41,094 nt of DNA from an uncultured Oscillospiraceae bacterium (GTDB lineage Bacteria > Bacillota > Clostridia > Oscillospirales > Oscillospiraceae), in the NCBI GenBank assembly GCA_934573945.1, contig CAKTMQ010000004.1, positions 1 to 41,094 on the forward strand, read 5' to 3'. The notes beneath the pieces were generated by a model. That model saw only the letters and a program-made list of their open reading frames with translations, did no database searches and was not told the DNA's origin. How positions within the stretch are numbered: the first letter of the stretch is position 1; each line of letters begins with the position of its first letter. This document shows positions 1 to 9,842 of the stretch, one piece after another. The translations under genes were made by a program, and so were the position numbers.

Positions 1-149
1 AAGAAAAGACCCGCAGAGAATACTTGCCGTATTGTCAAGGGGCTTGACGTAGTATGGGCGCATTTCTGTCCGTCAAAACCGTGTCTGCCCTTGTCAATCG
101 ATGGTAACAGAAGGCTCAATAACACGACGAAAAGAGGAGGAACGAGCAA

Positions 150-1115
150 ATGAAGATCGTGATTTTGGACGGATATACGGAGAATCCGGGAGATCTCAGC
201 TGGGAGTCCATTGCGCAGCAGGGTGAGCTGACGGTGTATGACCGCACGTCCCTGACGGACGAGGCGGAGATCATCTCCCGTATCGGAGATGCCGAGGTGG
301 TGTTTACCAACAAGATACCTATCTCCGCCGCTGTGATGGACGCCTGCCCCAACCTGAAATTTATCTCGGTGCTGGCCACCGGCTATAACATTGTGGACGT
401 TGCTCACGCCAGGGAGAAGGGCATTCCCGTCAGCAACGTGCCCACCTACGGCACCGCCTCCGTCAGCCAGTTCTCTATTGCGCTGCTGCTGGAGATCTGC
501 CACCACATCGGCCACCACGACGAGAGCGTGCACGCCGGCAATTGGGCCAACAACAAGGACTGGTGCTACTGGGATTATCCCCTGATGGAGCTGGAGAACA
601 AGACCATCGGCATCATCGGCTTCGGCCGCATCGGTCAGTCCGAGGGGCGCGTGGCCAAGGCGCTGGGTATGCACGTCATCGCCTACGACGTCTATCCCAA
701 TGACAGCGGCAAGGCCATCGGTGAGTATGTGACGCTGGACGAACTGTATCGCCGCGCCGACGTCATCACCCTCCACTGCAACCTGACGCCGGAGAACACC
801 GGCATGATCGACAAGGGCAGCATTGCCAAGATGAAGGACGGCGTGATCCTCATCAACAACGCCCGCGGCCAGCTCATCAACGAGCAGGATGTGGCGGACG
901 CCCTGAACAGCGGCAAGATCGCCGCCGCCGGTCTGGACGTGGTGTATACCGAGCCCATCCGGGCGGATAACCCGCTGCTGCAGGCCAAGAACTGCATCAT
1001 CACCCCCCACATCTCCTGGGCACCCAAGGAGAGCCGTCAGCGCATCATGGACACCTCAGCGGAGAACCTCCGCGCCTATTGCAGCGGCGCGCCGGTGAAT
1101 GTGGTGAATCGGTAA
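150..1115 (+). CDS. D-2-hydroxyacid dehydrogenase (hydroxypyruvate/glycerate dehydrogenase-like)
   Basis: A 321-residue NAD(P)-dependent D-2-hydroxyacid dehydrogenase of normal family length. The Rossmann motif GFGRIG lies at residues 157-162. The catalytic triad of the family is visible as Arg239 (in NNARG), Glu268 (in TEP) and His287 (in TPHISW). The ATG is preceded by a strong AGAGGAGG ribosome binding site. Six bases separate it from the glycerate kinase gene, so the likely reaction is reduction of hydroxypyruvate to D-glycerate in the cytosol, feeding the kinase. The family is broad (lactate, phosphoglycerate and other 2-oxoacid reductases), so the substrate is inferred from the neighbour. 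No convincing promoter was found in the 149 bases upstream. Confidence 0.88.
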   Translation: MKIVILDGYTENPGDLSWESIAQQGELTVYDRTSLTDEAEIISRIGDAEVVFTNKIPISAAVMDACPNLKFISVLATGYNIVDVAHAREKGIPVSNVPTYGTASVSQFSIALLLEICHHIGHHDESVHAGNWANNKDWCYWDYPLMELENKTIGIIGFGRIGQSEGRVAKALGMHVIAYDVYPNDSGKAIGEYVTLDELYRRADVITLHCNLTPENTGMIDKGSIAKMKDGVILINNARGQLINEQDVADALNSGKIAAAGLDVVYTEPIRADNPLLQAKNCIITPHISWAPKESRQRIMDTSAENLRAYCSGAPVNVVNR

Positions 1116-1121
1116 AGGCAT

Positions 1122-2267
1122 ATGAAAAAGTGTATCGTTATCTCTGATTCCTTTAAGGGGACTATTTCCAGTCAGGAGATCTGCGCCATGGCGTGCGAGG
1201 AGATCCCGGCCGTGTTTCCAGGCTGTGAGGTGGTCACCATTCCGGTGGCCGACGGCGGCGAGGGGACGGTGGACTGCTTCCTGGAGGCCTGCGGCGGCCG
1301 CCGTGTCACCCTCCGTGTAACGGGGCCGCTGGGAGAGCAGCGGGAAGCGGCCTATGGTGTGCTGCCGGACGGCACCGCCGTGGTGGAAATGGCGGCGGCC
1401 GCGGGCTTGCCGCTGGTGCCGGAGGAGCAGAAGGATCCCCGCAAGACCACGACCTACGGCGTAGGCCAGCAGATCCGCCACGCAGTGGAGAACGGCGCCC
1501 GCCATGTGGTGCTGGGGCTGGGCGGCAGCGCCACCAATGACGGCGGCTGCGGCGCCGCCATGGCGCTGGGCGTCCGTTTTCTGGACAGTGCCGGCAGGGA
1601 ATTCATGCCGGTGGGCGGCACGCTGGATCAGATCGCCGGTGTGGATATTTCCGCGGCACAGCAGCTGCTGTCCGGTGTGGAGCTGACCGTGATGTGCGAC
1701 ATCGATAATCCCCTCTACGGCCCTCAGGGCGCTGCCGCCATCTTCGGCCCCCAGAAGGGCGCCGATGAGGCGATGGTGGCCTTCCTGGACGGGCAGCTCC
1801 GGGCGCTGGATCGCCTGATGCAGGATAAGCTGGGCAAGGATGTGGCGCACGTCAGCGGCGCAGGCGCCGCAGGTGGCTTTGGTGCGGGCTGTATGGCCTT
1901 TCTGGGCGGCACGCTGAAAAGCGGTATCGACGCGGTGCAGGAGACGGTGGGCTTTGCCCGGCAGCTGGAGGGCGCCGATGTGGTCATCACAGGCGAGGGA
2001 CGGATCGACGGCCAGAGCCTGCGGGGTAAGGTGGTGTGCGGCGTAGCCAAGACCGCAAAAGCCCACGGTGTGCCGGTGCTGGTGATCGTGGGCGACATCA
2101 CGCCGGAGGCGGACGCGGCGTATCAGCTGGGCATCAGCGCCATGTTCAGTACCAACCGCCGCCCCATGGCCTTTGCCGAGGTGAAGGACTACAGCCGGGA
2201 GAATTACCGCCGCACGCTGCGGGATGTGCTGGGCTGTATCCGGATGGCGGAGGGCTTTGCCCGTTGA
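1122..2267 (+). CDS. Glycerate kinase (GarK/GlxK family)
   Basis: A 381-residue glycerate kinase of the GarK/GlxK family, which phosphorylates D-glycerate with ATP, usually at the 2-position. Seen motifs are DSFKGT at residues 9-14, the glycine-rich VADGGEGTVD at 42-51 and GLGGSATNDGG at 132-142. Length fits the family (about 375-385). It starts six bases after the dehydrogenase gene and must be co-transcribed with it. Together the two would carry hydroxypyruvate through glycerate to 2-phosphoglycerate and glycolysis. The gene converges on the HD-domain gene. The only hairpin in the gap (2319-2352) has its U-tract on the opposite strand, although the stem could also stop this transcript. Confidence 0.9.
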   Translation: MKKCIVISDSFKGTISSQEICAMACEEIPAVFPGCEVVTIPVADGGEGTVDCFLEACGGRRVTLRVTGPLGEQREAAYGVLPDGTAVVEMAAAAGLPLVPEEQKDPRKTTTYGVGQQIRHAVENGARHVVLGLGGSATNDGGCGAAMALGVRFLDSAGREFMPVGGTLDQIAGVDISAAQQLLSGVELTVMCDIDNPLYGPQGAAAIFGPQKGADEAMVAFLDGQLRALDRLMQDKLGKDVAHVSGAGAAGGFGAGCMAFLGGTLKSGIDAVQETVGFARQLEGADVVITGEGRIDGQSLRGKVVCGVAKTAKAHGVPVLVIVGDITPEADAAYQLGISAMFSTNRRPMAFAEVKDYSRENYRRTLRDVLGCIRMAEGFAR

Positions 2268-2313
2268 CGGGTTTATTTTCACGCCGCCTTACGGATGTGT
2301 GACGGAACCCTAT

Positions 2314-2353
2314 AAAAAAGCAGCGGCTCATCCATACGGATGAGCCGCTGCTG
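2314..2353 (-). terminator. Rho-independent terminator of the HD-domain gene
   Basis: A perfect 15-bp stem (2319-2333 with 2338-2352) closes a 4-base loop. On the minus strand it is followed at once by six U residues (2314-2319 read in reverse). It lies 13 bases beyond the HD gene stop, between two convergent genes. Confidence 0.9.
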
Positions 2354-2365
2354 AACTTGCAGAAG

Positions 2366-2932
2366 TCATTGCGTCTCGCGGGCGATCTTCTCCTCCGTCT
2401 CCTGCCGGACGGCCTGCCGCAGTTGGGTCAGATAGGGGGAAAAGGCCACATTTTCGTCGCCGTAGGTCATGTTCAGTTCATATTCCAGCGGCAGCCAGGT
2501 ATCCAGCGGCGACTCATTGTGGGAAATCACCGCCTCCAGCTTGTCCAGCGCCTTGTACAGCCGCGCCTCCGGCGTCTCCAATGCGTCCATCTCCTGGTAC
2601 AGCGCCGCCATCTCCCGGCAGTAGGGCGGGGGCAGCTGGGAGACCCACTGCGCCAGCAGAGCGTCCTCCCGCGCCGTGTCCGCCTCGGTCTTGTCAAAGG
2701 TGGGGATGTCGCCGGTGAAGCACTCTCCCAGATCATGGATCAGGCACATGGCGATCACCTTGTCCATGTCCAGCCGGGGAAATTCGCTGCGCAGGAAATA
2801 GGCCATCAGCGAGACGCGCCAGCTGTGCTCGGCCACACTCTCGTGGCGGCGCTGGGCGGTATAGCAGTGCCGTGTGGTGTCCTTCAGGCGCTGGGCGGTG
2901 TGCAGAATGGTCAGAAGCTCGTCAGGTTGCAT
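2366..2932 (-). CDS. HD-domain 5'-nucleotidase-like protein (YfbR/HDDC2 type)
   Basis: A 188-residue HD-superfamily metal-dependent phosphohydrolase. The pattern SVAEHSWRVSL (His36), CLIHDLGE (His66-Asp67) followed by GDIPTFDK, and a later Asp130 in YKALDKLEA matches YfbR/HDDC2-type 5'-deoxynucleotidases, which dephosphorylate dNMPs. I chose the ATG at 2932 because it has a GGAGG site eight bases upstream. A longer frame reaching 2998 would run through the ftsZ terminator and has no binding site. The gene is monocistronic, with a terminator on each side. Substrate specificity is inferred from family only. Confidence 0.82.
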   Translation of the reverse strand: MQPDELLTILHTAQRLKDTTRHCYTAQRRHESVAEHSWRVSLMAYFLRSEFPRLDMDKVIAMCLIHDLGECFTGDIPTFDKTEADTAREDALLAQWVSQLPPPYCREMAALYQEMDALETPEARLYKALDKLEAVISHNESPLDTWLPLEYELNMTYGDENVAFSPYLTQLRQAVRQETEEKIARETQ

Positions 2933-2957
2933 GATATTCCTCCATTTACGCTTCAAC

Positions 2958-2993
2958 AAAAGGCCGTTTACCGGCAGGTAAACGGCCCTTTTT
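2958..2993 (-). terminator. Terminator downstream of ftsZ
   Basis: An 11-bp stem (2962-2972 with 2977-2987) closes a 4-base loop just after the ftsZ stop. It is followed by four U residues on the minus strand. On the plus strand five T follow, so it could act in both directions. It separates the dcw cluster from the HD gene. Confidence 0.8.
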
Positions 2994-2994
2994 C

Positions 2995-4098
<1,104 letters not shown>

Positions 4099-4165
4099 GT
4101 TCGTTCCCTCCGGCAGAAATGGTATAAAAACGACAAATCGTCTATTAGATTCCACTACATCTTGT

Positions 4166-4194
4166 ATTATATTGCTTATCCCGCCGCAGGTCAA
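4166..4194 (-). promoter_or_regulatory. Sigma-A promoter of ftsZ
   Basis: On the minus strand, TTGACC (4194-4189) and TATAAT (4171-4166) are separated by 17 bases: 11 of 12 consensus positions. The predicted start near 4159 gives a leader of about 60 bases before the ftsZ ATG. Confidence 0.88.
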
Positions 4195-4236
4195 GTGAAA
4201 ACGCGGCATTTCTGAAAAAACTTCACCAACGGGACG

Positions 4237-4995
4237 TTATTGGGGGATGAAGCTGGCTTTTCCGTCCTGTGTCATGTCGATGGCACCCTTTTCGTTGGCC
4301 TCCAGGCGTTCCACCACGGCCAGCAGATAATCCAGCTTGTAGTCAAAATCCGCGTCCCAGCGGAAAGTGACGTCGAAGCGTCCCATATAGCGCATGACCA
4401 CGGAGGCGGTATCGCTCAGGTCGATGGCCTGTACCTGGGAGAGCATATCCTTGTCCCGCAGCAGTCCCAGCAGCTTCAGCAGCAGTCTGGCGGAGGCCTG
4501 TTCCTCCTCCGGTACCTGCATATCGGTGCCGATCTGGGGCTCTACCAGAGAAAGCCCGCTGACCAGCGCGTATTTTCTGGCGTCGGAGGTGCTTTTTGCG
4601 TCCACGATCTTACCGTCGCCGGACAGCAGCCACAGCTTGCTGTCCTGGGCGATGGCGGCGGGGGCGGTGCACTCCGTGACGGTGATCACCAGCGTATCCG
4701 GCAGCTGGCGGCTGATGCGCACCGTTTCAACATAGGGCAGGGAGGCGGTGATCCGCTCCGAGGCGGTGTATTTGTTGAGGAAGAACATATTGTCGCCGGT
4801 CTCGATGCCGCCGGCGTCGATGATCTGCTGGGTGGTGTAGCGGCTGTTGCCGTTGACAGAGATGGTCTCCACCTTGAAGAACAGCGCCAACGCCACGGCA
4901 ATGGCACCGCAGATGGCCACGAAGATCAGGATCCTGTACAGGAACGAAAAGCGCCCCTGCCGCCGTTTGCGGTTGTATTTGCTTCGTCTGGCCAT
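4237..4995 (-). CDS. ftsQ: Cell division protein FtsQ/DivIB
   Basis: A 252-residue bitopic division protein. A basic N-terminus (residues 1-15) is followed by one membrane segment (about 21-40), a POTRA domain beginning FKVETISVNGN (40-50) and running to about 110, and an FtsQ/DivIB beta domain. With FtsL it stabilises the septal peptidoglycan synthase. The ATG at 4995 has an AAGGA site and lies 22 bases after murA; an upstream in-frame start would overlap murA. The order murA-ftsQ-ftsZ lacks the ftsA commonly found between the last two. Sequence conservation is low, as usual for this family, so topology and position carry much of the call. Confidence 0.9.
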   Translation of the reverse strand: MARRSKYNRKRRQGRFSFLYRILIFVAICGAIAVALALFFKVETISVNGNSRYTTQQIIDAGGIETGDNMFFLNKYTASERITASLPYVETVRISRQLPDTLVITVTECTAPAAIAQDSKLWLLSGDGKIVDAKSTSDARKYALVSGLSLVEPQIGTDMQVPEEEQASARLLLKLLGLLRDKDMLSQVQAIDLSDTASVVMRYMGRFDVTFRWDADFDYKLDYLLAVVERLEANEKGAIDMTQDGKASFIPQ

Positions 4996-5017
4996 AGCGT
5001 ATCCTTTCTGTAAGCGG

Positions 5018-6274
5018 TCAGTCCGCCTCCATGCGGATCCGGGCGCCCAGTGAATGGAGATCACCGGCCAGATCCGCGTAGCCGCGGTGTATATGACAGA
5101 TGTTGTATACCTGTGTGACGCCCTCTGCCTGCAGCGCGGCGATCACCAGTGCGGCGCCGCCCCGCAGATCGGTGGCCTGAACGGCGGCGCCGTGGAGCGC
5201 AGGGACGCCCCATACGACGGCCACCCGTCCCTCCGGGCGGATGTCCGCGCCCATCCGCAGCAGCTCCGGCACGTGGCGGTAGCGGCTGTCGAACATATTC
5301 TCCACAAACATGGTGGCGCCCTCGCTGCGCAGCAGCGCCGCCATCAGCAGCGCCTGCGCGTCAGTGGGAAAGCCGGGGTAGGGGGAGGTGCGCACCGGGG
5401 AAACGGCGCGCAGCTGTCCGTCGCTCTCCAGTGTGATGCTCTCCGGGCGGCACTGCAGGCGGCAGCCCGCCTGATGCAGCGCCGTGGTGACAGTGGCCAG
5501 ATGGCGGTAATCCACGCCCTCCAGCGTGACGCAGCCGCCTGCGGCGGCTGCCGCACAGAGGTATGTAGCGGCGGCAATGCGGTCACCGATACAGCGGTGG
5601 GTGCAGCCGTGATACACGCCCTGTCCCTTTACGGTGACGGTGGAGGAGCCGGCGCCGTGGATCTCCACACCCAGCTTTTGCAGAAAGTCCTGCAGATCCA
5701 CGATCTCCGGCTCGCGGGCGGCATTGGAGATGACCGTGGCGCCTGCGGCGCCGCAGGCGGCCAGAATGGCGTTTTCCGTGGCGCCTACGCTGGGCAGCGT
5801 CAGCACGATGTCAGCGCCCCGCAGACGGGGGGCGCGGCACAGCAGGCTGCCGCCGATCTCGTTGATCTCCGCGCCCAGCGTGCGCAGCGCGGTGAGATGC
5901 AGGTCGATGGGGCGCGGCCCCAGCTCGCAGCCGCCGGGATAGGACAGCTCCGCCTGACCGCAGCGGCTGAGGATGGCTCCCAGAAAGATGACAGAGGAGC
6001 GCATTTGCCGCATCAGTGCTTCCGGAATGTCCCAGCGGGTCACCTGTGTGGTGTCCACCAGAAGGTCACCGTTGTCCCACACCGCCGTGCAGCCCAGATG
6101 CTGCAGGATCCGGACAGCGGTCTCCACATCGCTGAGCCGGGGGCAGTCGGTCAGGCGGCAGACGCCGCCGGCCAGAAGTGTAGCGGCCAGCACCGGCAGT
6201 ACGCTGTTTTTGGCGCACTGCACCGTGATGCGGCCGTTGAGAGGGCAGCCGCCCTCGATCGTCAGATGAGACAT
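5018..6274 (-). CDS. murA: UDP-N-acetylglucosamine 1-carboxyvinyltransferase (MurA)
   Basis: A 418-residue MurA, the enzyme that transfers enolpyruvate from PEP to UDP-GlcNAc in the first committed step of peptidoglycan synthesis. The active-site cysteine is Cys116 in GGCELGPRPIDLH, i.e. the fosfomycin-sensitive form rather than the Asp variant. Lys22-Asn23 in CAKNSVLP and the FPTDAQ catalytic Asp motif are present. The ATG at 6274 follows a GGAGGG site. It sits where many Firmicutes clusters carry murB or murC, between murG and ftsQ. Firmicutes often have two murA copies, so this may be one of two. Confidence 0.96.
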   Translation of the reverse strand: MSHLTIEGGCPLNGRITVQCAKNSVLPVLAATLLAGGVCRLTDCPRLSDVETAVRILQHLGCTAVWDNGDLLVDTTQVTRWDIPEALMRQMRSSVIFLGAILSRCGQAELSYPGGCELGPRPIDLHLTALRTLGAEINEIGGSLLCRAPRLRGADIVLTLPSVGATENAILAACGAAGATVISNAAREPEIVDLQDFLQKLGVEIHGAGSSTVTVKGQGVYHGCTHRCIGDRIAAATYLCAAAAAGGCVTLEGVDYRHLATVTTALHQAGCRLQCRPESITLESDGQLRAVSPVRTSPYPGFPTDAQALLMAALLRSEGATMFVENMFDSRYRHVPELLRMGADIRPEGRVAVVWGVPALHGAAVQATDLRGGAALVIAALQAEGVTQVYNICHIHRGYADLAGDLHSLGARIRMEAD

Positions 6275-6330
6275 ATCCCTCCGCCTTTCCGAATGGTTTT
6301 ACCCATCCTATGCAGGGCGGAGGAGGGAGG

Positions 6331-7443
6331 TTACAGCAGGGACATGAGGGTGCGGCAGATGCGCTCCGTGGCGTCAGGGATACCCAGCTGGGTCATGGCC
6401 TGAGACATGGCGTGGCGTCTGGCGCCGTCGGTCAGGATGGCGGCGGCGTTTTCATAGAGGCTATCGCCGGTGGCCTGCTCCTCGGTGAGCACCACCGCGC
6501 CGCCGTGGTGCTCCAGCAGCCGGGCGTTTTTCTCCTGATGATTGGCTACCACGTAGGGCGATGGCACCAGAATGGTGGGCTTGCCCAGCGCCGTCAGCTC
6601 ACTGAGGGTGCTGGCGCCGGCGCGGCTGATGACCAGATCGGCAGCGGCCATCACCACCGGCATATCGTAGATGTACTGCCGGGCGTCCAGCATGGGATCG
6701 TTCAACTCCTGCGCCTCCAGTTCACCGGACAGATGCGGCCAGTCGCTCTTGCCGGCGGCGTGGATGTGGTGGAAGGGAAAGCCGGCTTCTTTTTCACGCC
6801 GGAAGAAGTCCAGCATCCGCTGGTTCATGGTGGAGGCGCCCAGACTGCCCCAGAAGGACACTACCAGCGGCTTGTCGTCGGTGTAGCCCAGCTTCTGGCG
6901 TGCCTGTGCCTTGTTCAGCTCGAAGAAATCGCCCCGCACCGGGGTGCCGGTGACCACCACCTTATCGGGGTGCTTGTAGTGGCGGCGGCAGTCCTCAAAG
7001 CCCACCATCACACAGTTCACGCAGCCCTCCAGCAGCTTGGTGGTGAGGCCGGGGATCATGTTGGATTCGTGGACGGCGGTGGGGATATGCCGCCGGGCGG
7101 CGGCCTTTACCGCCGGATAGCTGGCATAGCCGCCGGTGCCCACCACCAGATCGGGCTGGAACGACCGGATGATGGCGTCGGCCTCGTGGCGGGAGGTAAT
7201 CAGCGTTTTGGCGGTCTTGAAATTGTGCCGCAGACCGTCGGGGGAGAGAGAACGGTGAAAATTGCTGACCTCCACGGCGGCAAATTCGTAGCCGGCCTTT
7301 TCCACAAGACCCCGTTCCATGCCGTTGGGAGTGCCTACAAACAGCACGCGGACAGTGGGATCCTGCTGCTGCATATAACGCGCCAGCGCCAGCGCCGGGT
7401 TGACATGACCGGCGGTGCCGCCGCAGGTAAAGATCACATGCAT
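6331..7443 (-). CDS. murG: Undecaprenyl-PP-MurNAc-pentapeptide GlcNAc transferase (MurG)
   Basis: A 370-residue GT-B glycosyltransferase that converts lipid I to lipid II at the inner face of the membrane. The N-terminal glycine loop GGTAGHVNP is at residues 8-16. GTGGYASYP, the UDP-GlcNAc site SRAGASTLSE and NHQEKNA are all recognisable. Length is typical. An AAAGGAG site precedes the ATG at 7443. It lies 51 bases after ftsW/spoVE and 56 bases before murA, in one run of same-strand genes. Confidence 0.96.
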   Translation of the reverse strand: MHVIFTCGGTAGHVNPALALARYMQQQDPTVRVLFVGTPNGMERGLVEKAGYEFAAVEVSNFHRSLSPDGLRHNFKTAKTLITSRHEADAIIRSFQPDLVVGTGGYASYPAVKAAARRHIPTAVHESNMIPGLTTKLLEGCVNCVMVGFEDCRRHYKHPDKVVVTGTPVRGDFFELNKAQARQKLGYTDDKPLVVSFWGSLGASTMNQRMLDFFRREKEAGFPFHHIHAAGKSDWPHLSGELEAQELNDPMLDARQYIYDMPVVMAAADLVISRAGASTLSELTALGKPTILVPSPYVVANHQEKNARLLEHHGGAVVLTEEQATGDSLYENAAAILTDGARRHAMSQAMTQLGIPDATERICRTLMSLL

Positions 7444-7494
7444 GGTTATCGCTCCTTTTTGGGAGATATGTTGCGCGGGGGGGGCCGCGCCCCG

Positions 7495-8706
7495 TCATCC
7501 GCTGCGCGGCGCGGGGATCTGCCGTGAGACGCTCAGTACGATGCCCATTTCCACCAGCTGCAGCGCCAGCGCGGTGCCGCCGTAGCTGAAGAAGGGGAGG
7601 GAGATGCCGGTGGCCGGTACCAGACCGGTGACCACCGCGATGTTGAGAAATACCTGCAGCCCCAGATGGGTCATGATGCCCACCACCAGCAGCGTGCCGA
7701 ACCGGTCGCGGGCGTGGAGGGCGATCCAGAAACCCCGCAGCAGCAGCAGCGCGAAGATGAGCATGATGATGCAGGCACCGATGAGTCCCAGCTCCTCGCA
7801 GACCACGGCGAAAATGAAGTCGTTGTGCTCTTCGGGCAGGTAGAGGAATTTCTGTCGTCCCTTGCCCAGCCCGAGCCCCAGCAGACCGCCGGAGCCGATG
7901 GCGATGAGGCTCTGCACCATCTGATAGCCGTCGTCGCTCATATCCAGCCAGGGGTCGTGCCACATGGTGATGCGGCTGGCGCCGTAGGAGAGCACGCCCG
8001 CCTCCACCAATTTGACATACAGCACGGCCACGGCGGCCACGCCGCCGACACCGGCACCGATGAGCCAGCCCTGCATACCGCCTACCGCCATCATGATGGC
8101 GCCGGTGCCCACGATCAGGATGGTGCCGGACAGATGGGGCTCCAGCAGCATCAGGATGGAGATCACGCCCAGGATCACGGCGTAGGGCAGAATGCCCTCC
8201 CGCCATTGCAGCATTTTCTCCCGCTTTTTGGAGATGCTGTCGGCGAAGTAGACGATGACCGCCAGCTTGGCGATCTCCGAGGGCTGGAAGGTAAAAACGC
8301 CCTGTTTGCCCAGCCACCGGGTGGCACCGTTCTGGGTGATGCCCACGTGTGGGATGATCACCAGGATCAGCAGAAAAATGGAGAAGATCAGCAGCATACG
8401 GGCTGCGCCGCGCCAGCGCTGGTAGTTGACCTTGGCCACCACGACCATGGCGGCCAGACCCAGCGCGGCGAAGAGCGCCTGCCGCTTGAAATAGAAGGCG
8501 GGATTGGCGCCGTTGGTCTCATAGAAGGCGGAGGGGAAGCTGGCGGAGAACAGCATCACAAGGCCGATCACCGTCAGCAGAAGCGTCAGCAGGAGGAAGG
8601 GAATGTCCATGGAGCCGCCTTTGGCGGCCAGCAGATGCCTGCGCTCCACCGCCTTGCGGCGCATTTTTTCCGCGTGCTTGATGGGGGGCTGCTGTTGCTG
8701 GGGCAT
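7495..8706 (-). CDS. ftsW: SEDS peptidoglycan glycosyltransferase (FtsW/SpoVE)
   Basis: A 403-residue polytopic SEDS protein with about ten membrane segments after a basic cytoplasmic N-terminus of about 32 residues. Family motifs are FQPSEIAKLA, the GSGGLLGLGLGKGRQK loop, LPEEHNDFIFAVVCEELG (containing the conserved extracellular Asp proposed as catalytic) and ISLPFFSYGG. It polymerises glycan strands from lipid II and works with a class B PBP, here the SpoVD-type protein of the same cluster. FtsW and SpoVE cannot be told apart by motif. As the only SEDS gene in this dcw cluster it may serve division, sporulation or both. An AAAGGAGG site precedes the ATG. Confidence 0.93.
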   Translation of the reverse strand: MPQQQQPPIKHAEKMRRKAVERRHLLAAKGGSMDIPFLLLTLLLTVIGLVMLFSASFPSAFYETNGANPAFYFKRQALFAALGLAAMVVVAKVNYQRWRGAARMLLIFSIFLLILVIIPHVGITQNGATRWLGKQGVFTFQPSEIAKLAVIVYFADSISKKREKMLQWREGILPYAVILGVISILMLLEPHLSGTILIVGTGAIMMAVGGMQGWLIGAGVGGVAAVAVLYVKLVEAGVLSYGASRITMWHDPWLDMSDDGYQMVQSLIAIGSGGLLGLGLGKGRQKFLYLPEEHNDFIFAVVCEELGLIGACIIMLIFALLLLRGFWIALHARDRFGTLLVVGIMTHLGLQVFLNIAVVTGLVPATGISLPFFSYGGTALALQLVEMGIVLSVSRQIPAPRSG

Positions 8707-8767
8707 GGTGTGTTCCTCCTTTCCGCGATCTTGCTGTACGGGACGTACAGAGCGCCACGCCGGGATG

Positions 8768-9793
8768 TTACATGGCCAGGAACCGGCCGGATACCGCCCA
8801 CACGGCCAGCAGGCAGCAGAGCAGGCTGACGGCGGCGAATACCGCCACTACCTTTTTCTCGCTCCAGCCGCACATCTCGAAGTGATGGTGCAGCGGCGCC
8901 ATCTTGAAGATCCGCTTGCCGTGGGTCAGCTTGAAGTAGGTGACCTGAATGATGTCCGAGAGGGTCTCGCACAGGTAGACGAAGCCCACCAGGATCAGGA
9001 TCAGGGGCATATCATAGGCGAAGGCCAGCGCTGCCACCGCGCCGCCCAGAAACAGGGAGCCGGTGTCGCCCATAAAGACCTTGGCGGGGTAGTGGTTATA
9101 CAACAGAAAGCCCACCAGTCCGCCGAACAGCGCCGCGCCGAACAGGCTCAGCTGGGAGTAGTACACCGGCCAGGCGGCCAGCGTCAGATACTGGGGCAGG
9201 AAGGGTGCACCCTCCCAGGTGAAGAAAGCGGCCACCGGCAGCGTCACGCTGCTGGAGAGCCCGTCGATGCCGTCGGTGATATTGACGGCGTTGACCGTGC
9301 CCACGATGACAAAGGCGGCAAACACCAGGTAGACGCCCCAGCTCAGTACGATATGGGTGTTGAAGAAGGGAATGTACAGGTTGGGGCTGAGCATCCCCTC
9401 ATAGCGCATCAGGCACAGAAAGGCCACGGCCGCCGCCAGCTGCAGCAGGAACTTCTGGGGAGCGGTGAGGCCGGTGTTCTGGTGGTGCTTCACCTTCTGA
9501 TAGTCGTCGATGTAGCCGATGCCGCCAAAGACCAGCGCAAACAGGTAGACGTACAGATGCTGGAAATTGCCCTCCAGCATCCCGCACCAGCCGCAGATCA
9601 CGATGGCCACGCCGATACCGATGATGAACATCAGGCCGCCCATGGTGGGGGTGCCCTGCTTCGACATATGCCACTTCGGGCCGATCTCCTTGATGCTCTG
9701 GCCGGCTTTCAGCCGTACCAGCGCGGGGATCAGCAGCTTACCCACCACGGCGGTGACAACAAAGCTGACAATGGCAGCGAAAATAATTTCCAT
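8768..9793 (-). CDS. mraY: Phospho-N-acetylmuramoyl-pentapeptide transferase (MraY)
   Basis: A 341-residue integral membrane enzyme with about ten membrane segments. It attaches phospho-MurNAc-pentapeptide to undecaprenyl phosphate to form lipid I. Signatures are KQGTPTMGG near residue 45, NAVNITDGIDGL, FMGDTGSL and the late MAPLHHHFE histidine loop, all intact. The ribosome binding site is weaker than those of its neighbours. It follows murE by 49 bases; in many Firmicutes murF lies between the two, and it is absent here. Confidence 0.97.
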   Translation of the reverse strand: MEIIFAAIVSFVVTAVVGKLLIPALVRLKAGQSIKEIGPKWHMSKQGTPTMGGLMFIIGIGVAIVICGWCGMLEGNFQHLYVYLFALVFGGIGYIDDYQKVKHHQNTGLTAPQKFLLQLAAAVAFLCLMRYEGMLSPNLYIPFFNTHIVLSWGVYLVFAAFVIVGTVNAVNITDGIDGLSSSVTLPVAAFFTWEGAPFLPQYLTLAAWPVYYSQLSLFGAALFGGLVGFLLYNHYPAKVFMGDTGSLFLGGAVAALAFAYDMPLILILVGFVYLCETLSDIIQVTYFKLTHGKRIFKMAPLHHHFEMCGWSEKKVVAVFAAVSLLCCLLAVWAVSGRFLAM

Positions 9794-9815
9794 GTAAATG
9801 ACTCGCTTTCTTATG

Positions 9816-9831
9816 CCCCGTCTGCGGGGCG
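9816..9831 (-). other. Small hairpin between murE and mraY
   Basis: A 6-bp GC-rich stem (GCCCCG with CGGGGC) around a 4-base loop lies in the 49-base gap. On the plus strand it is followed by CGTTTT, but no plus-strand gene ends here. It may tune the murE-mraY boundary. Confidence 0.4.
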
Positions 9832-9842
9832 TTTTCTCTGGT

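Noticed and set aside
1..149. Promoter upstream of the hydroxyacid dehydrogenase gene
   Set aside because: TTGACG and TTGTCA hexamers occur, but none has a usable -10 at 16-18 bases.
1056..2282. 408-codon minus-strand open frame opposite the glycerate kinase gene
   Set aside because: Antisense shadow; the kinase motifs on the plus strand are decisive.
4196..4236. Terminator between ftsQ and ftsZ
   Set aside because: A U6 tract is present, but the preceding stem is short and imperfect, so read-through from ftsQ to ftsZ remains likely.
7460..7500. Frameshift at the run of G residues between ftsW/spoVE and murG
   Set aside because: The G-run is intergenic and both flanking frames are complete, so it affects no product.
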